From positions 1-7,512 of the forward strand of contig DFSK01000041.1 in the NCBI GenBank assembly GCA_002378605.1: DNA of 7,512 nucleotides, given 5' to 3'. The translations under genes were made by a program, and so were the position numbers. Below are positions 1 through 6,152 of the stretch, one piece after another. The notes beneath the pieces are model-generated. The model saw nothing but the letters and a program-made list of their open reading frames with translations. It ran no database searches and was not told the DNA's origin. The number at the start of each line of letters is the position of its first letter. The stretch's first letter is position 1. This stretch comes from Alphaproteobacteria bacterium UBA3439. Lineage in GTDB: Bacteria; Pseudomonadota; Alphaproteobacteria; Puniceispirillales; Puniceispirillaceae.

Positions 1-177
1 TGGGATCGGCTGATCATTCCAAAACCTTTTGCCCGTGGCCGGTTTATCATTGGTGATCCGATCTATCTTGATGATGTTTCAAAAGATCAGCTCGAAACCG
101 CCCGTCAACAGCTTGAAGATGCACTCAATGCGCAGGCTGATGCGGTTGATCGGCTTTTCACCGAGCCACCGCAATGA
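1..177 (+). CDS. DUF374 lysophospholipid acyltransferase-like protein, C-terminal end (partial)
   Basis: This frame is open from the first base and ends at TGA 175-177, giving the last 58 residues of a protein whose start lies outside the window. The fragment opens with WDRLIIPKPFARG followed by GDPIYLDD. This resembles the closing part of DUF374 proteins (a tryptophan-aspartate, a proline-phenylalanine segment, then a strand ending in G-[DE]-P-I). The family belongs to the lysophospholipid/glycerolipid acyltransferase superfamily, but the catalytic HX4D motif would lie upstream and cannot be checked. The C-terminus is a charged helix rich in Gln, Ala and Asp. The stop overlaps the waaA start as ATGA (174-177), so the two are probably translationally coupled and belong to one lipid A operon. 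The real substrate is unknown; a role in lipid A or phospholipid acylation is inference. Confidence 0.72.
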   Translation, partial: WDRLIIPKPFARGRFIIGDPIYLDDVSKDQLETARQQLEDALNAQADAVDRLFTEPPQ

Positions 178-1475
178 CTTTTGGCCTGTATAATCTGATC
201 TGGCATCTGCTGCGTCCGTTTATCCCGTTGATTTTGCGCTGGCGCACGAGCCGCGGCAAAGAAATTGCCAGCCGCCTTCATGACCGGTTTGGCCAGCCCC
301 AGCTTGACCAAAAGATAAAAGGTGCCATCTGGATTCATGCGGTCAGTGTTGGCGAAACCGTTGCCGCTATTGGCCTTGCCAAAGCGCTTGCCACCACCAT
401 GCCAAAGGCCAGATTTCTAATCACCACCAATACGGTTAGCGCCGCCGCGATGGTTGAACGGGAAATGGCAAATGGCATGGCCCTGTCACATGCGTTTCAA
501 CCGCTCGATCACCCGCATTTTGTCGATCAATTTTTGCACCATACATGCCCCGCATTAGCCATTTTCATGGAATCTGATTTCTGGCCCAATTTGATATCGA
601 AAACCGCGGCCAATGCGATTCCGGTCATTTTCGCCTCATCCCAATTATCCAGCGCCGCCTTTCATCGCTGGACAAAACAACCGGTAATGGCAAAGGCTGT
701 TTTTGCCGCGCCGCAAATGGTTTTGGCAGTCAATGATGCGCAGGCAGTCCAATTTCAACGCCTTGGCACGCCTGCAGATATCATCACGGTTTTGGGGTCG
801 CTCAAGCTTGGCACGATGGCAGCGGCCGATCCAGCCCTCTGCCAAAGCTTGAAAACAGCCATTGGCAAACGGCAGATTTTGCTCGCTGCCTCAACGCATG
901 ATGGCGAAGATGCAAGCATGATTGAGGCCGCCAATGCCCTTGGCAATGACTGGTTGACAATCATTGCGCCGCGCCATCCAGATCGGGGCAGCCAGATTGC
1001 CGCGGCAAGCGGCGGCGCACCACAACGAAGCCGCGGCCAATTTCCATCCAAGGATCACAATCTTTACATTATGGACAGTTTTGGCGAGATGGGCAGCCTG
1101 TTCAGCCTTGCCGATCTGGTTATTCTTGGCGGTTCCTTTACGCCAAAAGGCGGCCATAACCCGCTTGAGCCAGCGGCTTTTGGCTTGCCGATCATCACCG
1201 GCCCGCATATTTTTAAAAATAGCGCCGAATTTGCCGGACTTCGCGATGCCGGGGTTGTGTTTGATATGGCAAAAACTGACATTGGGCTTGATGCCACAAT
1301 AACCGGTCAAAAGCTTGCCAGGCTTGTTATCACCATTGCAAGTGACAAGGCGGCGCGGCGACGCATTGCCAGCGCGGCAAAAGCCTATGCTTTGGCTGCA
1401 AATGAACGCAGTCACATCGCCGCGCGGAAAATTGTGCTAGAAACAATGAAACAACCAGTCAAGACCAAGAAATGA
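174..1475 (+). CDS. waaA: 3-deoxy-D-manno-octulosonic acid (Kdo) transferase
   Basis: WaaA (KdtA) transfers Kdo from CMP-Kdo to the lipid A precursor at the cytoplasmic face of the inner membrane. At 433 residues it has the usual length for this GT-B glycosyltransferase (GT30). Residues 4-22 form a hydrophobic N-terminal helix, the expected membrane anchor. The N-terminal domain holds HAVSVGE, with the predicted catalytic Glu at residue 61, and ESDFWPNL at 133-140. The C-terminal nucleotide-sugar domain shows LGSLKLG (207-213), ASTHDGED (239-246), APRHPDR (265-271) and the signature GGSFTPKGGHNPLEPA (319-334), followed by TGPH. The start overlaps the stop of the upstream acyltransferase gene by 4 bp, and lpxK follows after 13 bp. 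One oddity is ASSQLS at 154-159, where many family members have a NARLS-like motif. Whether it adds one, two or more Kdo residues cannot be read from the sequence. Confidence 0.96.
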   Translation: MTFGLYNLIWHLLRPFIPLILRWRTSRGKEIASRLHDRFGQPQLDQKIKGAIWIHAVSVGETVAAIGLAKALATTMPKARFLITTNTVSAAAMVEREMANGMALSHAFQPLDHPHFVDQFLHHTCPALAIFMESDFWPNLISKTAANAIPVIFASSQLSSAAFHRWTKQPVMAKAVFAAPQMVLAVNDAQAVQFQRLGTPADIITVLGSLKLGTMAAADPALCQSLKTAIGKRQILLAASTHDGEDASMIEAANALGNDWLTIIAPRHPDRGSQIAAASGGAPQRSRGQFPSKDHNLYIMDSFGEMGSLFSLADLVILGGSFTPKGGHNPLEPAAFGLPIITGPHIFKNSAEFAGLRDAGVVFDMAKTDIGLDATITGQKLARLVITIASDKAARRRIASAAKAYALAANERSHIAARKIVLETMKQPVKTKK

Positions 1476-1488
1476 TCAAGACTAAGCC

Positions 1489-2478
1489 ATGATAAAAACG
1501 CCTGATTTCTGGACAAACCGTGGATTGCTGGCCGTGCTGCTGCTGCCGTTTGCAGGCTTGTGGGCAGGCGCAACCGTCATTCGCAATGCCTTGGCACATG
1601 AAACAAATGCGGCATTACCAATTATCTGTATTGGCAATCTTAGCGCTGGCGGCACTGGTAAAACGCCAGTTACCGCCTTTTTATATGACCAGCTGCTAGC
1701 GCGCGGTCATAAACCGGCCATTTTAATTCGCGGCTATGGCGGAACAGCAAAGCGACCGCTGTGGGTTGATACCAGCCTTCACCATGCAAACCAAGTTGGC
1801 GATGAGGCCTTAATGCTTGCCGAAAGCCGTGATGTTTTGGTGGCGCGCGATCGGGTTGCCGGCGCCGCGATGATCGCGGCAAATGGCAGCCATGATGTGA
1901 TTTTAATGGATGATGGTTTGCAGCACCCCTATATCGCCAAAGATTTTGCTATTGGAGTGTTTGACGGCGCTGTTGGCATTGGCAATGGCTGGCTGATCCC
2001 CGCAGGCCCGCTTCGCATCGGATTTCAAAACGGCGTCAAAACCATCAATGCTGCCATTATTAATGGCCATGATGATACCAATATCACGCCAAAGCTACAG
2101 CCCCATATGCCCGTCTTTGCTGGTCATCTGACAGCTGATCAAAGCATTATCGACGCGCTTGACGGCAATCCTGTTATGGGTTTTGCCGGCATTGGCCGGC
2201 CAAATCGGTTTTTTGCCACCTTGAAGACGGCTGGGGCAAATCTTGTTCGCAGCCTGGCATTTGCTGATCACCACCCCTATAGCGAAGCTGATCTGGTCAG
2301 GCTGCAAGAAGATGCGGCCCGCCTTGGTGCCGCGCTGATCACCACAAAAAAGGATTGGGTTCGCCTCCCCGCCGATTGGCGGGAACGGGTCGGGTTTTTG
2401 CCCGTATCGCTTGATCTTGACGCGGCTGATGCGTTACTTGATGCCATCATTGCAATCATCGCCGAAAAAGGGGCCTGA
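1489..2478 (+). CDS. lpxK: Tetraacyldisaccharide 4'-kinase
   Basis: LpxK phosphorylates the 4' position of tetraacyldisaccharide 1-phosphate with ATP, producing lipid IVA at the inner leaflet of the inner membrane. The product has 329 residues, normal for the family. Residues 12-32 form a hydrophobic N-terminal helix that would insert in the membrane. The P-loop is SAGGTGKTP (52-60), preceded by IGN. RGYGG follows at 81-85, GDEALML at 104-110, and a Walker-B-like MDDGLQH at 140-146. FADHHPY (258-264) contains the Asp-His pair of the family's active site (D260, H261), and TTKKDWVRL lies at 285-293. The residue before RGYGG is Ile80, where Ser or Thr is more usual. The gene lies 13 bp after waaA and 5 bp before the late acyltransferase gene. 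No strong Shine-Dalgarno sequence precedes the ATG, so its translation may depend on waaA. Confidence 0.96.
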   Translation: MIKTPDFWTNRGLLAVLLLPFAGLWAGATVIRNALAHETNAALPIICIGNLSAGGTGKTPVTAFLYDQLLARGHKPAILIRGYGGTAKRPLWVDTSLHHANQVGDEALMLAESRDVLVARDRVAGAAMIAANGSHDVILMDDGLQHPYIAKDFAIGVFDGAVGIGNGWLIPAGPLRIGFQNGVKTINAAIINGHDDTNITPKLQPHMPVFAGHLTADQSIIDALDGNPVMGFAGIGRPNRFFATLKTAGANLVRSLAFADHHPYSEADLVRLQEDAARLGAALITTKKDWVRLPADWRERVGFLPVSLDLDAADALLDAIIAIIAEKGA

Positions 2479-2483
2479 CCAAG

Positions 2484-3380
2484 ATGGCATTTTCGGCTGG
2501 TCATATTTTGCAAAAGCTGTTTCGGCAAATTATTCGCTGGCCGCTTGAAGCCCTGTTTGGCTTTGGCCTTTTCTATTTTGCCCGTTTGCTGCCAGTGCGC
2601 TTTGCGAGTGCCGCAATGGGCGGCTTTTTGCGGATTATGGCGCCATTGACGCCGTGGCATAGCCGCGCCCTTCGCAATCTTAACCATGCCATGCCAGATC
2701 TTGATGATGCTGAAAAAGACCAAATTTTACGGGCAATGTGGCACAATCTGGGACGGGTCGTTGGCGAATATCCGCATATCAATTCAATTGTCGATAAGGG
2801 CTGGGTTGAATTTGTCGGGCTTGATCATCTAAAGGCGCTTGATGGCGGCGGCTTTTTGATTGGCGCGCATATCGGCAATTGGGAATTTGGCCCCTTTGCG
2901 GCGTTGTCGACTGGCAAAAAAGTGGCGGCAATTTACCGGCCATTAAATAATCCGCTTTTGTCTGGCCTTTTGCATCGGCGGCAGGAAACCTATGGCGGCG
3001 ATATTTACCGCAAGGGCCGCGAGGCCGCGCTTGGCATGGTCACCGCGCTTCGCAAAGGGCAGATGATGTGCCTCCTTGTCGATCAACAGCTTCGTGAGGG
3101 TGTATCGGTTCCCTTTTTTGGGCATTCCGCCCGCACCTCGATCAGCCATATTAAAATCGCCGTCAAAAAACAGGTGCCGCTATTTTATATGCGAACCGAA
3201 CGGCTTGGCGCTTGCCGGTTTCAGGTGACGATTTCACCGCCAATTACCTTGCCCGACACGGCAGATGATGCTGCAGTTCTGGCATTGGCAACCGAAATCA
3301 ACCGCGAAATTGAAAGCTGGATTCGCGCCACCCCCGAACAATGGTTTTGGCCGCATCGCCGCTGGGGAAAAAATATCTAG
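2484..3380 (+). CDS. lpxL: Lipid A late (lauroyl-type) acyltransferase, LpxL/HtrB family
   Basis: This enzyme family transfers a fatty acyl chain from acyl carrier protein to Kdo-lipid IVA, making the acyloxyacyl groups of lipid A at the inner membrane. The protein has 298 residues, typical for LpxL/LpxM/HtrB. Residues 20-40 form a hydrophobic N-terminal segment. AHIGNWEF (128-135) carries the HX4E catalytic motif (H129, E134). YRPLNNP follows at 151-157, the family DQ pair sits in LLVDQQ (197-202) with VPFFG at 209-213, and PEQWFWPHRRW closes the domain (284-294). The start is 5 bp after the lpxK stop, with a weak purine-rich stretch (AGGGG, 2469-2473) upstream. Its TAG stop directly abuts the xseA stop on the other strand. 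It is the only late acyltransferase in the window, so acyl-chain choice and the LpxL versus LpxM assignment stay open; the symbol is a family-level call. Confidence 0.9.
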   Translation: MAFSAGHILQKLFRQIIRWPLEALFGFGLFYFARLLPVRFASAAMGGFLRIMAPLTPWHSRALRNLNHAMPDLDDAEKDQILRAMWHNLGRVVGEYPHINSIVDKGWVEFVGLDHLKALDGGGFLIGAHIGNWEFGPFAALSTGKKVAAIYRPLNNPLLSGLLHRRQETYGGDIYRKGREAALGMVTALRKGQMMCLLVDQQLREGVSVPFFGHSARTSISHIKIAVKKQVPLFYMRTERLGACRFQVTISPPITLPDTADDAAVLALATEINREIESWIRATPEQWFWPHRRWGKNI

Positions 3381-3391
3381 CTAAAATAGCT
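3368..3391 (-). terminator. Possible weak terminator for xseA
   Basis: On the minus strand a perfect 5 bp inverted repeat (AGCTA and TAGCT, 3 nt loop, 3379-3391) begins at the xseA stop codon. It is followed after five bases by a run of six T (3373 down to 3368). The stem is short and AT-rich, so it would be a poor intrinsic terminator, and the U-tract is not immediately adjacent. It lies inside the 3' end of the convergent acyltransferase gene. No equally good structure is seen for the plus-strand operon. Confidence 0.2.
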
Positions 3392-4838
3392 TGTCCTGCC
3401 GGTCGTCGCCTGCCGGTTTGTGCGCCGGTTTTCGCGCCGGTTTTGATTTGGCCTTAACCGGCTGTGGTATCAGGCCACTGCTATCGCCACCCAAAACAGC
3501 CCCACGCGTCCCATCGGCAAAACGGATCATGACATTGGCCTGATCTGGCGCTGCCGCTGCGCGTTTGATCGGCGCACCGGTGGCATCAGTGACAAGTGCA
3601 AAGCCACGATCAAGGACGCGCTCGAAAGAATTGGCATCGAGCAATTTAACAAGATTATCGAGCCTTTGCTGACGGTGGATAAGGCCGGTGGCAAAATGCT
3701 GGTCAAAGCGTTGGCCGATCTGCGACAAACGTCCGCTGGCTTCGGCAAGTTTGATTTCAGGCGGCCGTAACCGACCAGCCAGACCCGACAGCCGCAAGGC
3801 CCGCGCCGACAGCCACCGATCAAGTCCGCGAAACAGCCCGCCAAGCGCATAATCAAGCGCTTGCGCTCGCCGCTGGATCAAATCAGCCGGATCAACAAGG
3901 CCACGCGCCGCCAGCGCTGTTTGCTGGCCAGCATTTTCAAGCTTGCGCGCTGTTGCCCGCATCAAACGCGCATTCACTTCGCTTAGATAGGCCGCAAGAT
4001 CGGTTTTGACCGGCACAGCAAGCTCGGCTGCCGCGGTTGGTGTCGGGGCGCGTAAATCGGCCGCAAAATCAATCAAAGTGGTATCGGTTTCATGGCCGAT
4101 GGCCGAAATCACCGGAATACGGCATTCAGCGACAGCCCGCACAACCACTTCTTCATTAAAGGCCCATAGATCTTCTAATGCACCCCCGCCACGCGCGATA
4201 ATCAACACATCCGGGCGCGGCAAAGGGCCATCTTCGGGCATTGCGTCAAAACCGCGAATGGCGGCGGCAACCTGCGCCGCCGCATCACGGCCTTGAACCA
4301 ATGTTCCCCAAATCATCACATGAACGCCGAACCGGTCTTGGAGCCGGTGCAAAATATCCCGGATAACCGCGCCAGTCGGACTTGTTACAACGCCAATGGT
4401 TGTTGGCATTTTCGGAATTTTTTTCTTGCGCTCTTGGTCAAACAGGCCTTCGGCTGCCAGCATCCGGCGGCGATCTTCAAGCTGTTTTAGCAATGCGCCT
4501 TCACCGGCAACTTCGATCTGGCTGACAATGATCTGATATTTTGACTGACCGGCAAAGGTGGTAAGGCGGCCAGTGGCAATCACCTCAAGCCCTTCTTCGG
4601 GCTGCACCGCGAGATTGGCTGTCATGGTTTTCCAGCACACCGCTGCAAGGGTGGAACGATCATCTTTTAAGGTAAAATAAAGATGGCCTGACGGGGCTTT
4701 ATTGGGGCGCGAAATTTCGGCGCGGACTCGCACATATTCAAAAGCCGTCTCAACAGTTGTCTTTACCGCTCTTGAGAGTTCGCTAATTGTTAAATAGGGC
4801 GCGTTATCGCCGCTGTTTTGCTGATCGCCCTCTTCCAT
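3381..4838 (-). CDS. xseA: Exodeoxyribonuclease VII large subunit
   Basis: XseA is the catalytic subunit of exonuclease VII, which with several XseB subunits degrades single-stranded DNA from both ends into oligonucleotides in repair and recombination. The protein has 485 residues. An N-terminal OB-fold spans roughly 15-110 (including YLTISELSRAVK and GHLYFTLKD). The catalytic domain has GVVTSPTGAVIRDI (149-162), ARGGGALEDLWAFNEE (215-230) and SAIGHETDTTLIDFAADLRAPTPTAAAE (245-272). A long helical, probably coiled-coil region follows (about 275-400), then ERVLDRGFALV (406-416). The C-terminus is an unusually basic tail with KPA repeats (466-476). The start fits the family: residues 1-13 are a short acidic lead before the OB-fold. 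xseB is not in the window. The gene is divergent from purD and convergent with the lipid A operon. Confidence 0.97.
   Translation of the reverse strand: MEEGDQQNSGDNAPYLTISELSRAVKTTVETAFEYVRVRAEISRPNKAPSGHLYFTLKDDRSTLAAVCWKTMTANLAVQPEEGLEVIATGRLTTFAGQSKYQIIVSQIEVAGEGALLKQLEDRRRMLAAEGLFDQERKKKIPKMPTTIGVVTSPTGAVIRDILHRLQDRFGVHVMIWGTLVQGRDAAAQVAAAIRGFDAMPEDGPLPRPDVLIIARGGGALEDLWAFNEEVVVRAVAECRIPVISAIGHETDTTLIDFAADLRAPTPTAAAELAVPVKTDLAAYLSEVNARLMRATARKLENAGQQTALAARGLVDPADLIQRRAQALDYALGGLFRGLDRWLSARALRLSGLAGRLRPPEIKLAEASGRLSQIGQRFDQHFATGLIHRQQRLDNLVKLLDANSFERVLDRGFALVTDATGAPIKRAAAAPDQANVMIRFADGTRGAVLGGDSSGLIPQPVKAKSKPARKPAHKPAGDDRQDKLF
3412..3444 (-). repeat. Short direct repeats encoding the KPA tail of XseA
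   Basis: Read on the plus strand, GCGCCGGTTTT occurs at 3422-3432 and again at 3434-3444, and a shorter copy of its core (GCCGGTTT) occurs at 3412-3419. The copies are about 12 bp apart, so each adds the same residues in frame and together they encode KPARKPAHKPA in the XseA tail. This looks like local duplication within a low-complexity C-terminal extension. Confidence 0.6.
3436..3462. repeat. 7 bp inverted repeat in the xseA 3' end
   Basis: GCCGGTT (3436-3442) and AACCGGC (3456-3462) are perfect reverse complements separated by 13 bases. The element is inside xseA coding sequence, and no T-run follows it on the plus strand. It could form an RNA hairpin downstream of the lipid A operon, but it may simply reflect the repeated lysine/proline codons of the XseA tail. 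Confidence 0.3.
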
Positions 4839-4892
4839 GATGAACCCATATTATGCCATATTGACCAAGCCGCAACACCAAAGGATGGTTCG
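4839..4892. promoter_or_regulatory. Divergent spacer between xseA and purD; probable promoters for both
   Basis: These 54 bp separate two divergent start codons, so both genes must be transcribed from here or from inside each other's 5' ends. An AT-rich core at 4848-4862 contains TATTAT (4849-4854, 5 of 6 to the sigma-70 -10 consensus) for purD, and CATAAT on the minus strand (4855-4850, also 5 of 6) for xseA. The two overlap. I could not find a convincing -35 at normal spacing for either. The same core contains the direct repeat CCATATT (4846-4852 and 4856-4862), spaced one helical turn. The promoters are inferred from gene layout more than from motifs. Confidence 0.4.
4881..4885 (+). promoter_or_regulatory. 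Ribosome binding site of purD
   Basis: AAGGA lies 7 bases before the ATG at 4893, a good Shine-Dalgarno sequence at good spacing. It decides the purD start: the frame stays open upstream to a TTG at 4818, but that start would lie inside xseA and would add 25 residues before the conserved MNILLIGSGGREHA beginning. Confidence 0.75.
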
Positions 4893-6152
4893 ATGAATAT
4901 TTTACTAATTGGCAGTGGGGGGCGCGAACATGCGCTTGCCTGGTCACTCGCGGATTCGCCACTCACCAGCCGTTTGGTGATTGCACCCGGCAATCCGGGC
5001 ATGGCGCCATATGGTGACATGCGGCCAGTGGCGGCCGATGATCTTGATGGTCTATGCAAGCTTGCTGTCGAAATATCTGCCGACCTTGTGGTGATTGGCC
5101 CTGAAGTGCCACTTGTTGATGGGTTGGCTGATCGGCTTGCCAGCCTTGGCATAACCGCCTTTGGCCCCAGCGCCGCCGCTGCCCAGCTTGAAGGATCAAA
5201 GGAATTTGCCCGCGCCTTTTGTGCGCGTCACAATGTTCCGCAGCCAGCTTATTTTCCGGTTAGCGACTATGCCGCCGCCTGCCAGCATATCGACCAGCTT
5301 GGCGGCTTTTGCGTGATTAAGGCAGATGGGCTTGCCGCTGGCAAAGGCGTGGTGGTTGCCGATGATGCCGACACGGCCAAAGCAGCAGCAAAATCGATGC
5401 TTGATGGTCAATTTGGTGATTCGAGCAAACGGCTGGTGATTGAACAGCGCATTCGCGGCCCCGAAGCGTCACTTTTTGCGCTTCTTGATGGCGATTCGGC
5501 AATTTTAATGGCAACCGCTCAAGATCACAAACGCGCCTATGATAATGATCAAGGACCCAATACGGGCGGCATGGGCGCCATTTCACCGGCACCCCGGCTT
5601 GATAAAGCGCTTGAAGAACAGGTGATGCAAGAGGTGGTCGGGCCAGTGGTTCGCGGCATGGCAGCCGAAGGCACGCCCTATCGCGGCGTGCTTTATGTCG
5701 GTCTTATGCTTACTGAAGACGGCCCGCAGGTCATTGAATTTAACTGCCGCTTTGGCGACCCTGAAGCGCAAGTGATCCTGCCTCGACTAAGAACCGATAT
5801 TGTCAGCGCGATGCTGGCCACAACCAATGCCAGCCTGCATCATTTTGATATGCGCTGGGATCCGCGCGCAGCGGTGACTGTCGTGATGGCCAGCAAGGGC
5901 TATCCGGGAAGCTATGAAAAAGGCAGTGTGATCCGTGCGATTGACGCCGCTGAAACGGTGCCAGATTGCAACGTGTTTCATGCTGGAACCGCGCTTGCTG
6001 AAAATGGCGATTTGATTGCGGTTGGTGGGCGGGTTTTAGCCGTGACCGCGCTTGGTGATGATGCAGAATCGGCGCGGCGCAATGCCTATGATGGCGTTGC
6101 AAAGATCGATTGGCAGGGCGGATTTTACCGCAGCGATATCGCCAAGATCTAG
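4893..6152 (+). CDS. purD: Phosphoribosylamine-glycine ligase (GAR synthetase)
   Basis: PurD joins 5-phosphoribosylamine and glycine with ATP to give glycinamide ribonucleotide, the second step of de novo purine synthesis, in the cytosol. The chosen start gives 419 residues, normal for the monofunctional bacterial enzyme. The N-terminal domain begins with LLIGSGGREHAL (4-15) and includes GNPGM (33-37) and VVIGPEVPLVDG (66-77). The ATP-grasp domain includes GPSAAAAQLEGSK (91-103), VIKADGLAAGKGVVV (141-155), the signature GPNTGGMGA (221-229) and IEFNCRFGDPE (281-291), which carries metal-binding residues. The C-terminal domain has VVMASKGYPG (330-339) and FHAGT (362-366). It is divergent from xseA, and its TAG stop overlaps the tadA stop. 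It stands alone rather than in a purine operon. Leucine is encoded mostly by CTT (21 of 36 by my count). Confidence 0.98.
   Translation: MNILLIGSGGREHALAWSLADSPLTSRLVIAPGNPGMAPYGDMRPVAADDLDGLCKLAVEISADLVVIGPEVPLVDGLADRLASLGITAFGPSAAAAQLEGSKEFARAFCARHNVPQPAYFPVSDYAAACQHIDQLGGFCVIKADGLAAGKGVVVADDADTAKAAAKSMLDGQFGDSSKRLVIEQRIRGPEASLFALLDGDSAILMATAQDHKRAYDNDQGPNTGGMGAISPAPRLDKALEEQVMQEVVGPVVRGMAAEGTPYRGVLYVGLMLTEDGPQVIEFNCRFGDPEAQVILPRLRTDIVSAMLATTNASLHHFDMRWDPRAAVTVVMASKGYPGSYEKGSVIRAIDAAETVPDCNVFHAGTALAENGDLIAVGGRVLAVTALGDDAESARRNAYDGVAKIDWQGGFYRSDIAKI

Noticed and set aside
891..1415. 174-codon open frame on the minus strand inside waaA
   Set aside because: It lies antisense to a clearly conserved gene, has no recognisable motif, and is explained by the codon bias of waaA.
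2277..2723. 148-codon minus-strand frame across the lpxK-lpxL junction
   Set aside because: It is antisense to two well-supported genes and its translation is low in complexity with no family resemblance.
4818..4892. Longer purD start at TTG 4818
   Set aside because: It would overlap xseA and adds 25 unconserved residues before the canonical PurD N-terminus; the ATG at 4893 has a good ribosome binding site.
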